NCBI GenBank assembly: GCA_030430075.1
Contig: JAUIGN010000003.1
Location: 124,001 to 188,000 of the forward strand
Direction: 5' to 3'
DNA length: 64,000 nt
From: a bacterium
GTDB taxonomy: Bacteria > Planctomycetota > Planctomycetia > Pirellulales > Pirellulaceae
Positions 7,436 to 16,445 of this stretch are shown in pieces. A program made the translations under genes and the position numbers. The notes beneath the pieces are model-generated. The model did no database searches, was not told where the DNA came from, and saw nothing but the letters and a program-made list of their open reading frames with translations. Position 1 is the stretch's first letter. Each line of letters starts with the position of its first letter.

Positions 7436-9862
7436 ATGCAATCGTCGAAATACGGGTTCGTGGGATTGGCACTATGCGTTCTCCTTCCGGCCGCGGTTTC
7501 CGCGCAGGGTGTGTTGCTTGACGAACGGGAAGGGCATCGCGACCGGCTTCCGCGCCTGATCTGGCCGGGTCCACGGCCCACACCATCGCCCCAGTCCTAC
7601 CGCATCAAGCAGTTGGCGGTCGACGTGAACCTCAAGGACCAGGTGGCCCAGGTGCAGGTATCGCAGACATTCGTCAACACGGGCAGCCGGCAGATGGAGG
7701 TCTCGTTCGTTTTTCCGCTGCCTTACGATGGAGCGATTGATCGGTTGACGTTCATGGTTGACGGCAAGGAGTACGATGCCAAGATCCTCGACGCCGGCGA
7801 AGCCCGCCGCATTTACGAGGGCTATGTACGACGCAATCAGGACCCCGCCCTGATGGAATGGATGGGCACGGGAATGTTCAAGACGAGCGTTTTTCCGGTA
7901 CCGGCCGGCGCCAGTCGGCAGGTGTCGATCCGCTACAGCCAACTCTGCCGGAAGCAGGGGGGCCTGACTGAAGTCCTGTTTCCGCTCAGCACCGCCAAGT
8001 ACACGTCGCAGCCTGTCGAGCGGGTCGATATCAAGGTCACGGTCCAGAGCCAGGCAAAGATCAAGAACGTTTACAGCCCGACGCACGAAGTGAAGGTCAA
8101 GCGACCGACGGATCGGTTGGCCAAGGTCACGTACCAGGCAACCAACCAGGTTCCGACTGCGGATTTCCGCCTGATGTACGACATCGGCAACAAGAAGGTC
8201 GGAGCGAGCCTCTTGACCTATCGGCCGCAGCGCGACAAGGACGGCTATTTCCTGATGCTGCTAAGCCCGGCGATCGAGAAAGCCCAGGGCGAAACCGTCA
8301 ACAAGAACGTCGTCTTCGTCGTCGATCGATCGGGCAGCATGAGCGGCAAGAAGATCGAGCAGGCCAAGGGTGCGTTGCGCTTCGTCGTGAACAATCTCCG
8401 GGAAGGCGATCGCTTCAATATCATTGCTTACGATAGCGCAGTCGATAGTTTCAAGCCCAAGTTGCAACCTTACAACGAGAGCTCGCGGCAGGCGGCGATC
8501 GGCTTCGTGGAGGGCATCTTCGCCGGCGGGAGCACCAATATCGACGGTGCATTGAAGACGGCCTTCGGCCAGCTTTCGGATGACGGCAAGCCGAATTACG
8601 TTGTCTTCCTCACGGACGGACTACCGACCAGCGGGGAGAAGAACGAAGCCAAGATCGTGGCCAACGCGCGGCAGCGAAATCAGGGCCGGACGCGTCTGTT
8701 TTCCTTCGGGGTTGGTTTCGACGTCAACAGCCGGATGCTCGACAAACTAGCGCGTCACTGCTACGGGCAAAGCCAGTATGTGCGTCCCAATGAAGACATC
8801 GAAGCCCACGTCAGCAAGCTCTATAACCGGATTGGGGCGCCGGTCATGACCGACCTGGCGATCACGTTCGACATGGAGGATCTGCCGGCGGAACGCGGCA
8901 ACCTGACGAACCGGGTCTACCCGCGCGACAACTATGACCTCTTCGCCGGGGACCAGTTGGTCGTTGTGGGCCGCTACAAATCGGGCGGCGAAGCAAAGAT
9001 CACCGTCCGCGGGAAAGTCGGCAAGAAGTCGCACCGCGTCAGCTTCCCGGCCAGCTTTGTGAAGCGGTCGTCCGACGAAACGAACGCCTTCATTGAGAAG
9101 CTCTGGGCCATGCGACGGGTCGGTGAAATCATTGACGAGATTGACTTGCACGGCAAGAACCAGGAGCTGATCGACGAATTGGTGGCGATCTCGACCCGGC
9201 ACGGCATCATTACGCCGTACACGTCGTTTCTGGCCGACGAGAACACCGACGTGCGCGACTTCGCGTTTTCGTCCCGCCAGGCCGGCGTGGCGCTGGAAGC
9301 ACTCAGCCAGGCCGGTGGCCGGGGCGGATTCGTCCAGCGAGAGATGAAGGCCCAGCTTCAACGAAGTCGCCAGGTGCCCGCCACCGACCACCTCGGAGCA
9401 CAGTATTTCGCCGACGGGCAACTGGGAACTCCGTTTGCCGGCGGCGCCCGGCCGGCCCTGCCGGCGGCGGCATCCGGCGGCGCCGGTGCAGCCAATCGCC
9501 CCAGCGTCACCAGTCGCCCAGGCGGCAGTCCGCCGAGTGCCAGTCGGCTGAGTGCCGCGCGCCCCCAGAATGCAGCGCAAGCAAACTCAACCAACGGCCC
9601 CGACAAAGGACTCGCAGATCAAGATCGATCACTGAAGATTCAGTCGGTGCGGAACGTCGGTGGAAAGACGTTCTACTTCCGAAACAACCAGTGGATCGAT
9701 TCCGTGGCAACCGCCGAGCAAGAGAAGCAGGCCAAGGTTGTGAAACGGTACAGCAAGGAGTACTTCGACCTCGTCACGCAGCACGGCAAGGACGTGGCCA
9801 AGTACCTGGCGCTCGAAGGCAAGGTGACGCTGGTCCTCGACGGCAAACCGTACTCGTTCTGA
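7436..9862 (+). CDS. Secreted VIT and von Willebrand factor A domain protein
   Basis: An 808-residue exported protein. A signal peptide (residues 1-23, ending VSA) is followed by a VIT domain (about 55-190, with SFVFPLPYDGAIDRLTFMVDG) and a vWA domain (about 285-460). The vWA domain has a complete MIDAS metal site: DRSGS starting at Asp297, the GGSTNIDGAL threonine and the FLTDGLPTSG aspartate. A Gly/Ala/Pro-rich linker (about 640-720) and a small C-terminal domain (GGKTFYFRNNQWIDS) follow. The start is supported by GAGGGA 8 bases upstream. Inter-alpha-trypsin-inhibitor-like VIT-vWA proteins bind matrix or surface ligands through the metal site; the partner here is unknown. It stands alone, 221 bases before the next gene. 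Confidence 0.88.
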   Translation: MQSSKYGFVGLALCVLLPAAVSAQGVLLDEREGHRDRLPRLIWPGPRPTPSPQSYRIKQLAVDVNLKDQVAQVQVSQTFVNTGSRQMEVSFVFPLPYDGAIDRLTFMVDGKEYDAKILDAGEARRIYEGYVRRNQDPALMEWMGTGMFKTSVFPVPAGASRQVSIRYSQLCRKQGGLTEVLFPLSTAKYTSQPVERVDIKVTVQSQAKIKNVYSPTHEVKVKRPTDRLAKVTYQATNQVPTADFRLMYDIGNKKVGASLLTYRPQRDKDGYFLMLLSPAIEKAQGETVNKNVVFVVDRSGSMSGKKIEQAKGALRFVVNNLREGDRFNIIAYDSAVDSFKPKLQPYNESSRQAAIGFVEGIFAGGSTNIDGALKTAFGQLSDDGKPNYVVFLTDGLPTSGEKNEAKIVANARQRNQGRTRLFSFGVGFDVNSRMLDKLARHCYGQSQYVRPNEDIEAHVSKLYNRIGAPVMTDLAITFDMEDLPAERGNLTNRVYPRDNYDLFAGDQLVVVGRYKSGGEAKITVRGKVGKKSHRVSFPASFVKRSSDETNAFIEKLWAMRRVGEIIDEIDLHGKNQELIDELVAISTRHGIITPYTSFLADENTDVRDFAFSSRQAGVALEALSQAGGRGGFVQREMKAQLQRSRQVPATDHLGAQYFADGQLGTPFAGGARPALPAAASGGAGAANRPSVTSRPGGSPPSASRLSAARPQNAAQANSTNGPDKGLADQDRSLKIQSVRNVGGKTFYFRNNQWIDSVATAEQEKQAKVVKRYSKEYFDLVTQHGKDVAKYLALEGKVTLVLDGKPYSF

Positions 9863-10083
9863 CGCGGTTGGTTCATCCGCTGTTGTGCGTTACCGGCATC
9901 CGGTCTACCAGGCCGGTCGTGCCGGTTGTAACGCCGTCAGGCGGGAAACAGGTCGCCGGTCCGCCAGGCGAATCCTGGCGATGCCGTCTCAGCACAAGCT
10001 ACGATCTGATAGGCTCTCGCGCGCGGCCGGAGACATCCGGCGCCGCGGCGGGCTGCGTAGTCACTGCAATCGAGAGATCCGGC

Positions 10084-10395
10084 ATGGGCAAGAAACGAGC
10101 AACCTCCAACCGTCGCCGCTCGACCACATCAACGTCGGAAAAAGAAGCGGCGTCGGACGAACACGTGCAAGACGCCGAGGCGCGCGTCGCTGCGGCCCGC
10201 GATCAACTGCGTGACGCCGAGGCATTTCTGGCGGAGGTCCGCGACCAGGCAGCCGAACGAGTCGCCTGGTTGCGAGATCGCAGCACGGGCGAATTGCTCG
10301 ACACATCGCTCGACTTCGTTCGCAAACATCCGGGACTGGGTGTCATCGCGGCCGCTTCCGCCGGCTATTTCCTCGGCCGACTGTTTCGTCGGTAA
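10084..10395 (+). CDS. YqjD/ElaB-like (DUF883-type) membrane-anchored protein
   Basis: A 103-residue protein with a basic, Ser/Thr-rich N terminus, an amphipathic alpha-helical middle (QDAEARVAAARDQLRDAEAF) and a C-terminal hydrophobic anchor after a His-Pro pair (KHPGLGVIAAASAGYFLGRL), ending FRR. This plan matches the YqjD/ElaB/DUF883 group, tail-anchored inner-membrane proteins that in E. coli associate with ribosomes in stationary phase. The start ATG follows GAGATCCGGC. It is the first of three adjacent same-strand genes (gaps of 40 and -8 bases) resembling the yqjD-yqjE-yqjK arrangement. Homology is inferred from architecture. Confidence 0.6.
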   Translation: MGKKRATSNRRRSTTSTSEKEAASDEHVQDAEARVAAARDQLRDAEAFLAEVRDQAAERVAWLRDRSTGELLDTSLDFVRKHPGLGVIAAASAGYFLGRLFRR

Positions 10396-10435
10396 TGTGC
10401 TTCGTCGGTCGTGTTCACGGGGCAATCGAGTTTCC

Positions 10436-10804
10436 ATGTTTACCACGGGTCATCACCGCCGAGCCGCGTTCGAGCAACGGCGGCAACTGCATGCCAGGAT
10501 TGCCCGCGCGCGGCGGCGAATCCAAGGACAAACAACTCGCGCTGTGCGCAACGCGGGGCTCGGCGCCGCTTGGCGGCAGCGCATCCAGGAGCATCCAGTC
10601 ATCGCATTGGCCACCGCTGCCGGAGCCGGGATGTTGCTGGGAAGACTCGGCCCTCAACAAGGATGTGCCGGCGACGCCAGTGACCGCCTTGCCCGTTGGT
10701 TGGCGGGTGGCACTTGGACGCGTGTCGTGAAGCATCTCGAACAGTGGCTGTCCACAGCCGATGCGGCTCGCGCGACGGAAGCTGGGGAGCGAGAACATGG
10801 CTGA
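10436..10804 (+). CDS. Second DUF883-like small membrane protein
   Basis: A 122-residue protein with an Arg-rich N-terminal helix (HRRAAFEQRRQLHARIARAR) and a central hydrophobic segment after His-Pro (EHPVIALATAAGAGMLLGRL), the same anchor motif as the preceding gene. A further 45 or so residues follow the anchor, unlike typical DUF883 proteins. Its stop overlaps the start of the next gene by 8 bases, so translation is probably coupled. The ATG at 10436 lies 40 bases after the previous stop. A role in membrane-proximal nucleic acid or ribosome binding is possible from its charge but not shown. Confidence 0.55.
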   Translation: MFTTGHHRRAAFEQRRQLHARIARARRRIQGQTTRAVRNAGLGAAWRQRIQEHPVIALATAAGAGMLLGRLGPQQGCAGDASDRLARWLAGGTWTRVVKHLEQWLSTADAARATEAGEREHG

Positions 10805-11264
10805 TCCAACCTCCTCCGAATCGGACAGATCCGCTGGCCCCGATCAGGCTCAACCGGCACGTGGAGGCACACCGTTGCTGACCGCCGCCGGGATCCGGCG
10901 ACCGCTGACCGAAGTCGCGGAAATGGCTTCGCTGCGCTGGCAGCTAGCCGAGCTCGAACTGCGCAGCGACCTGCAGGCGGCGAAACGGTTGGGGATGCTG
11001 AGCGGGGCGGGGCTGGTTGCGGCGCTGACCGGCCTGCCCGTATTGACGATTGTTCTGGCCGGGCAGTTGGACTCGCTGATCGCCTCAAATTTCCCTTGGG
11101 TCACCCTCTCTGTCGGCGGTCTCTTGCTGATCGGCGGCCTGCTCACCGCGTGGTTCGGCTGGCGCCGATTTCGGAGTGAATTTCTCGGCCTGCGAGAATC
11201 GCTCGACGAATGCCGTGAAGACCTGATCTGGCTTCGCGAGTTGGTCGACGAACGGGCGGCGTAG
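10797..11264 (+). CDS. YqjE-like/phage-holin-superfamily membrane protein
   Basis: A 155-residue protein with two hydrophobic hairpin segments (GMLSGAGLVAALTGLPVLTI and WVTLSVGGLLLIGGLLTAWF) flanked by helices rich in Glu/Arg, the layout of the YqjE/putative holin 3_6 family. GGGGAG precedes the ATG, which overlaps the upstream stop (ATGGCTGA). The N terminus is polar and Pro/Ser-rich; the C terminus (LRESLDECREDLIWLRELVD) is coiled-coil-like. With the two DUF883-like genes it forms a tight cluster similar to enterobacterial yqjDE, whose role is linked to envelope or stress physiology but poorly defined. Confidence 0.6.
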   Translation: MADPTSSESDRSAGPDQAQPARGGTPLLTAAGIRRPLTEVAEMASLRWQLAELELRSDLQAAKRLGMLSGAGLVAALTGLPVLTIVLAGQLDSLIASNFPWVTLSVGGLLLIGGLLTAWFGWRRFRSEFLGLRESLDECREDLIWLRELVDERAA

Positions 11265-11303
11265 GCGTCGCGGGGCGTTGGGAAGAGCGCAGGGCCCTGC
11301 CCT

Positions 11304-11681
11304 CATGTTGGGCGCGGGTCGCCGACCTCTTGTTGGGCGCGGGTCTGACCCCATGTTGGCAGGGGCTCTGACCCGATGTTGGGCGCGGGGCTCTGACCCC
11401 ATGTTGGGCGCGGGTCTCTGACCCCGCCCCACCGCCGACCGACAGGTCTCCCCCTTCCAAAACCTCCTCGCAGACCATCCTTCGAGCTACGAGCGTCTTC
11501 CTTCGCGGCCGTTGGAGACCTACGGTCAGCGGTTTCGGCGGGGTCGGAGACCCGCGCCGAACAGATTGACCCGCGCAGAACAGATTGACCAACGCCGAAC
11601 AGATTGACCCGCACCCAGCAACTGGACCCGCTTCCAACAACCTGACCCGCGCCGAACAAATTGACCCTGCCAACAGCTTGC
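11304..11681. repeat. Family 1 repeat cluster: two opposed tandem arrays with inverted 40-nt modules
   Basis: The gap between the convergent YqjE-like and M49 genes. The left array (11304-11411) has about five 22-26-base units with the core ATGTTGGGCGCGGGTCTCTG. A 40-nt module lies at 11412-11451 and its inverted partner at 11514-11553; both are bounded by GGGTC...GACCC and GGTCTCC/GGAGACC. The right array (11549-11662) is six 19-base units GACCCGCGCCGAACAGATT with decay. The right unit is largely the reverse complement of the left core (CGGCGCGGGTC), so the whole cluster is a large imperfect palindrome. There are no unique spacers, so it is not a CRISPR. Confidence 0.85.
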
Positions 11682-11760
11682 CTCACATCGAACATCCTGC
11701 CCTGTGCCGAGCACGTCGCCCTCTACCACCCTGGGACACGTCCCGACGAACGGCGAGCGG

Positions 11761-13383
11761 TTACAGTCCCAGCACATCGACGCCCTGCTCAAACACAATG
11801 TCGACTGGAATTCCCTCGCCGGTCAAGCGATCCAGCTCGGCCTGCAGCGGCTCGCCGATGACCCCCATCTCCTCGACGAGCTTCGCGGCACCTGCGTAGT
11901 CGCCGTCACCTTGCAATTGGAGCAGTCGCGCAGACAGTGCCTTGGTGGCTGCCCGAAAGCGATCCGGATTGACTCGGAACTTGCCGTCATCTTGTCGCTC
12001 GAAGGCCCCCTGCTCGCGAAAAAAGTTGAACCGAATCATGTTTGCCTTGCCGTGAGCACTCGAAGCACCGAATCGCACGCTCCGGAAAATACCGGCCATG
12101 AACGTGACATAAAAGTCCTCCAGGTCGGCTTCGATCTCGCCCCGTTGGTGAAGCTGATTGATCATGTGCAGGCCCAGGATGTCGGCCTTGCCCTCTTCGA
12201 TCGCACCGGCGTGCTCCTTCAGCGCCTCGCGAACCGTACCGCGACCGTCGAGCGTATTCTTAATGCCCAGCCCGTGCGCCACTTCGTGAAACATCGTGTT
12301 ACTGAAGAACGCATCGAAGGTAACATGCGATCGCTGCGATTCCGCGATCAGCGCATCGGCAATGGGCAGCAGAATCTTGTCGAACTTGGCACGCATCGCG
12401 TTCTTCAACTGCAGGCGTCGCGTTCCCTTCTTGAGCTGCACTTCTTCATCGTTGGGGAGGTTGATGGCGATTGTTTTCGAGCCGGCGTTGCAGTCGCCCG
12501 CATAGTAAATCACGTCGTAAGCATTCAGTTCGGTATCCGAGCCCGGCTGCTCTTGCTTGTACGCCTCCGCTACGGGCAGCGTCGCCTGCAGCGAGGGAAG
12601 GAACCGGGCATATCTTGCCAGCCGTGCGCTCCACGCTTTGTCCTTGATCAGTACGTAGCATTCGTGTGCCGTTTTATAGCCATAGAGCTGGTCTTCGTAG
12701 TTTTCGATGGGGCCGATCACGACGTCGATCGTGTTGTCGCGCATCTCCAGCCAGGCCAGGTCGCTGGGCTGGTAGTCATCGGTCAGCAGCGCGTCGGCGC
12801 GGAGCAGCAGGTAGCGCCGCAAACCGGCATCTTCCGCCAGGTCTGCCGCCCGCTTGAGCAAGCCGGACGCCTGTTTCACCTGGACGGCAAATTGCTCGTG
12901 GTAGGGGACAACCTTTAAGCTGCCATCTTCGCTCCGCCGCAGGAACGTGTAGAGACCGTCCTTTCCCTTCAGCCGGGACGCTTCGAACTCTTGTTTGGTC
13001 ATATCGGGCGGATAGAAATTGGCCCCGCCCGGCTTCGGTCCAGTGCCCGCCACAAACGGGCGGTTCCCATCCAGCCGATCCCAGGGCCCGTAATTGATTC
13101 GCGCGAATTGCCGGGTCGCGGGATCGTCGATGGTTGCCAACAACTGGTGCGGGTCGCCGTACGCCTCGTACCAGAAACAGGCATCCATGATCGCACCGGC
13201 CTGGATCAAGAGGGGAATCATGGCGCGCTGCTTTGCGGTCAACCCTGCCAGATCGGATTCGAGCCGCACCGTCGCATACTGCGCCAGCCGTTGCCCGGCA
13301 GTGGCCGCAGCCGGTTCCTGCGCGGTGATGGGGGAGACGGACAGAGCGATCAAGCAGGCGAGCGTAGCGTTTCGAGCAGACAT
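11761..13383 (-). CDS. Exported zinc metallopeptidase of the dipeptidyl-peptidase III (M49) type
   Basis: A 540-residue protein with an N-terminal signal peptide (cleavage near ITA-QE) and a zinc site HEVAH at residues 366-370, preceded by SNTMF and followed 26 residues later by EEGKAD (Glu396/Glu397). This resembles M49 dipeptidyl peptidase III, where the second motif is EECRAE/D. Classical M49 enzymes use a six-residue HEXXGH, whereas this one has the five-residue HEXXH reported for some bacterial members such as Caldithrix abyssi DPP III. NYGPWDRLDG, YEDQLYGYKTAHECYVLIKD and the HGKANMIRFNFF segment also fit M49. Expected action is removal of dipeptides from peptide N termini, outside the cytoplasm. 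It is divergent from the response regulator, with 138 bases between starts. Confidence 0.8.
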   Translation of the reverse strand: MSARNATLACLIALSVSPITAQEPAAATAGQRLAQYATVRLESDLAGLTAKQRAMIPLLIQAGAIMDACFWYEAYGDPHQLLATIDDPATRQFARINYGPWDRLDGNRPFVAGTGPKPGGANFYPPDMTKQEFEASRLKGKDGLYTFLRRSEDGSLKVVPYHEQFAVQVKQASGLLKRAADLAEDAGLRRYLLLRADALLTDDYQPSDLAWLEMRDNTIDVVIGPIENYEDQLYGYKTAHECYVLIKDKAWSARLARYARFLPSLQATLPVAEAYKQEQPGSDTELNAYDVIYYAGDCNAGSKTIAINLPNDEEVQLKKGTRRLQLKNAMRAKFDKILLPIADALIAESQRSHVTFDAFFSNTMFHEVAHGLGIKNTLDGRGTVREALKEHAGAIEEGKADILGLHMINQLHQRGEIEADLEDFYVTFMAGIFRSVRFGASSAHGKANMIRFNFFREQGAFERQDDGKFRVNPDRFRAATKALSARLLQLQGDGDYAGAAKLVEEMGVIGEPLQAELDRLTGEGIPVDIVFEQGVDVLGL

Positions 13384-13521
13384 GGGAGACCCTGGAGAAT
13401 TGCAAGGAAGCGAGCCGTCACGAAACCGATCGATGGACGCTCGGGATGGGCATTATAGCCGATCCGGGGCAAGCGGCGTGGTGGCATCGACCGCTCTGAT
13501 CCTGGCAAGTACAACTGCGGT

Positions 13522-14919
13522 ATGGACGCAATTCGAATCCTGATCGTCGACGACGAAAAGCCGGCCCGGTACGCGATGGCCAAGGCCCTGAATCGCCAGG
13601 CCTACCGGATCGACGAAGCGGACGGCGGGGCCGCTGCCGTGGCGCTGCTCCGCGAGCAGCCGTTCGACCTGGTGTTTCTCGATTTGAATATGCCTCAGAT
13701 GGACGGCCAGGCGGTGCTCGAGCAGTTGAGCGACCTGACGGCAAGCACCGACTTCGTGGTGGTCACGGCCGACGACCGGGTTGCGTCCGCCGTGCAGTGC
13801 ATGCGTCTGGGTGCCGCCGATTACCTCACCAAGCCGTACGAAGTGGAGGCGGTCCGCGCCGTCGCTCGACGGGTCACGAAGCGTGTCGACTTGCAGCGCC
13901 GGCTCGAACAACTCCAGACGCAACTGGATCAACAGCAGGCGTTCGGCGCCTTGGTCGGCGTCAGCAAACCCATGCGCGACCTGTTCAGCCAACTCCAGCG
14001 GGCGGCGCAGGCCCCGATCCCGATCCTGGTGCGGGGTGAAACAGGGACCGGCAAAGAGTTGATCGCTCGCGAGATCCATCGTTTGAGCAATCGCGCGGAG
14101 GGACCGTTCGTCGCCGTTAACACCGCCGCGATCGCCGAATCGCTGGCGGAGAGCGAACTGTTTGGACACGTTCGTGGCGCGTTTACCGGCGCGGACGCCG
14201 AGCGGCCAGGGGTCTTCGAGCAGGCCGACGGCGGCACGCTCTTCCTGGACGAAATCGGTGACATGCCGCTCCCCACACAAACCAAGATCCTGCGCGCGCT
14301 GCAGGAACGTGAGGTCCAGCGGGTCGGATCGACCCGACCGATTGGCGTTGACGTCCGTGTGATCACCGCGACGCACCAGGACCTCGCGGCGGCCATCGAG
14401 CAAGGGACATTTCGCCAGGACCTGTACTACCGGATTCGCGGTGTCGAACTCCACGTGCCGCCGCTCCGCAAGCGGCGTGAAGATATTATCCTGCTGGCCA
14501 ACTACTTCCTGGAACGCATGGTTGACGACCAGGGCCCCTCCCCGCAGCTCGATTCCCATGCCGTGGATCGGCTGCTCGCGCACAATTGGCCGGGCAACGT
14601 TCGCGAGCTCGAACAGACGATCACCTCCGCCGCCGTGATGGCCGAGGAAGGTCGGATTCGGGCGGCCGATCTGCCGTCGGCAGCCGGCCGGGGCGATGCA
14701 GACGCCGAACCATGGGACGATTCCCGGCTGCTCGAACTTCCGCTCACGGAAGCCAAGGCCCAGCTTGTCGAATCCTTCGAACGGCGCGCCATCGTCGGCG
14801 CGCTGCGCAACCATGCAGGCAACGTGAGTGCGGCAGCGCGGCAGCTGGGAATTCACCGCCAGAGCCTGCAACAAAAGATGTCGCAACTGGGCATTCGTGC
14901 GGAGCGTCCCGGCGAATGA
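13522..14919 (+). CDS. Sigma-54-dependent response regulator (NtrC family)
   Basis: A 465-residue three-domain activator. The receiver domain (about 1-120) has the acidic pair Asp10/Asp11, phospho-acceptor Asp54 (VFLDLNMP) and the switch Lys in YLTKPYE. The AAA+ domain has Walker A GETGTGKE (about 172-179), the sigma-54 contact loop GAFTGA (219-224), Walker B LFLDEIGDMP and the arginine-finger region YYRIRGVELHVPPLRKR. A Fis-type HTH (GNVSAAARQLGIHRQSLQQK) closes the protein. It should activate sigma-54 promoters on phosphorylation; no cognate kinase is nearby. Its stop overlaps the ATG of the transporter ATPase (ATGA), implying translational coupling and a link to metal export. Confidence 0.92.
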   Translation: MDAIRILIVDDEKPARYAMAKALNRQAYRIDEADGGAAAVALLREQPFDLVFLDLNMPQMDGQAVLEQLSDLTASTDFVVVTADDRVASAVQCMRLGAADYLTKPYEVEAVRAVARRVTKRVDLQRRLEQLQTQLDQQQAFGALVGVSKPMRDLFSQLQRAAQAPIPILVRGETGTGKELIAREIHRLSNRAEGPFVAVNTAAIAESLAESELFGHVRGAFTGADAERPGVFEQADGGTLFLDEIGDMPLPTQTKILRALQEREVQRVGSTRPIGVDVRVITATHQDLAAAIEQGTFRQDLYYRIRGVELHVPPLRKRREDIILLANYFLERMVDDQGPSPQLDSHAVDRLLAHNWPGNVRELEQTITSAAVMAEEGRIRAADLPSAAGRGDADAEPWDDSRLLELPLTEAKAQLVESFERRAIVGALRNHAGNVSAAARQLGIHRQSLQQKMSQLGIRAERPGE

Positions 14920-15623
14920 ACGCGACCTCGATGCTGCTCGCATGTTACGACCTGTGTCGTCCCGGCGGCCCGGAGGGGATGCTGTTGCACGACGTTACGC
15001 TCGAAATCCGGGCGGCGGAACGGCACGCGCTGGTCGGCAAGAGCGGCTCGGGCAAGTCGCTCCTGCTCAGGGCGCTGGCCCAACTGGATTTCCACGCCCG
15101 AGGCCGCCTCATGTTCTTGGGCCGCTCCGCCGAGGCGATCGCGGTCCCCGAATTCCGTCGGCAGGTGATCTACGTGACACAGCATTCGACGCTTCTGCCG
15201 ACAACCGTCGAGGACAACCTGAAGATCCCTTTTCAGCTCGCCTGCCGCCGAGCGGAATCCTATGATCGGGCGGCAATGATTCGCCGGTTGGAGCTGTTGG
15301 GCCGCGATGCATCCTTCCTGGAGAAGCCGGTATCCGAGCTGTCCGGAGGGGAAGCTCGCACAGTGGCACTGCTTCGCGTGACGCAACTTCAAGCCAATGT
15401 CCTGCTGTTGGACGAACCGACCTCATCGTTGGATCCGGAAACCACGGGTGCCGTGGAGCGGCTGATCGAGTCCTGGCGACAAGCGCAAGCGGACCGAGCC
15501 TACGTGTGGGTGACGCATTCGTTGCCGCAAGCACGGCGCGTGGCAGACCAGGTATGGGAGATGCAGCGCGGTCGACTGCAGCCGTGGGCATCACACACGC
15601 CCCCGTCCCAGGAGAGCACCTGA
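14916..15623 (+). CDS. fetA: ABC transporter ATP-binding protein, FetA/YbbL-like
   Basis: A 235-residue ATPase with Walker A GKSGSGKS (41-48), Q-loop Gln88 (VTQHS), signature LSGGE (141-145), Walker B VLLLDE (161-166) with D-loop SSLD and switch His in VWVTHS. The start at 14916 overlaps the regulator stop as ATGA. The following gene begins right after its stop (TGAATG) and is a clear FetB/UPF0014 permease, which identifies this as the ATPase of a FetAB exporter. In E. coli FetAB exports iron and protects against peroxide stress. Substrate here is inferred from the permease family only. Confidence 0.85.
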   Translation: MNATSMLLACYDLCRPGGPEGMLLHDVTLEIRAAERHALVGKSGSGKSLLLRALAQLDFHARGRLMFLGRSAEAIAVPEFRRQVIYVTQHSTLLPTTVEDNLKIPFQLACRRAESYDRAAMIRRLELLGRDASFLEKPVSELSGGEARTVALLRVTQLQANVLLLDEPTSSLDPETTGAVERLIESWRQAQADRAYVWVTHSLPQARRVADQVWEMQRGRLQPWASHTPPSQEST

Positions 15624-16445
15624 ATGTCCGATGCCTACCTCAATCTGGCCCCGTGGCAGGTCGCCAGCGCGGCGGCGTTGGTGTTGATCAACGGCACGGT
15701 GTCGGTTCGCTTGCAGTTGGGGTTGGAGAAGACACTGGTCATTGCCAGTCTGCGGACGGTCGCCCAGTTGCTCTTGGTAGGACTGGTCCTGCATTGGGTC
15801 TTCGAATTGAACCAGCTCGCGGCGGTGATCGGCATCATGGCACTGATGACCTGCATCGCGGTCGGCACGGCCTGGCAGCGCGCCTCGCGGCGCCATCCGG
15901 GCATGCTGCTTAACATTGTTCTTTCGATTTGGGGCAGCTCCTGGCTGATCCTGGCGTTCACGATGACGGTCGTGTTCCGCGACACCACACCCTGGTACGA
16001 TCCTCAATATGCCATCCCTCTGCTGGGAATGATCCTGGGCAATACGCTGAACGGGATCACACTGGGACTGAACACGGCCGTTGATGCATACGACGACCGT
16101 CGGCAGGAAGTGGAAACGCTACTGGCGCTCGGCGCGACCCGCTGGGAAGCGGCGCGCCGGCTCACCCAGCAGTCGGTCCGGGTGGGCATGATCCCCATCA
16201 TCAATTCGATGATGATTGTGGGGCTGGTCAGCCTGCCTGGGATGATGACGGGGCAACTGCTGTCGGGTGTCGAGCCACTGGCCGCGGTGCGGTACCAGAT
16301 CGTGATCATGTTCGTCATCGCCTCCGCCACGTCATTGGGCGTCGTTTCAGTGGTCGTGTTGACCTTCTTGCGCGTCTCAAATGCCCACCACCAATTCGAC
16401 TTCGAGCGGATTCGGGCCGCCGCGAGGTCGGACGAACGGCGTTGA
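15624..16445 (+). CDS. fetB: UPF0014 family ABC permease, FetB/YbbM-like
   Basis: A 273-residue polytopic membrane protein with about seven hydrophobic segments. It contains the family's conserved blocks: ASLRTVAQLLLVG, LLGMILGNTLNGITLGL, the cytoplasmic coupling region EVETLLALGATRWEA and the IPIINSMMIVGLVSLPGMMTGQ block (INSMMIVGLVSLPGMMTGQ). These mark it as FetB/YbbM. Its ATG directly abuts the FetA stop, so the pair is translated together. It should form the inner-membrane channel of the exporter, with iron or another divalent metal as the likely substrate. Confidence 0.9.
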   Translation: MSDAYLNLAPWQVASAAALVLINGTVSVRLQLGLEKTLVIASLRTVAQLLLVGLVLHWVFELNQLAAVIGIMALMTCIAVGTAWQRASRRHPGMLLNIVLSIWGSSWLILAFTMTVVFRDTTPWYDPQYAIPLLGMILGNTLNGITLGLNTAVDAYDDRRQEVETLLALGATRWEAARRLTQQSVRVGMIPIINSMMIVGLVSLPGMMTGQLLSGVEPLAAVRYQIVIMFVIASATSLGVVSVVVLTFLRVSNAHHQFDFERIRAAARSDERR

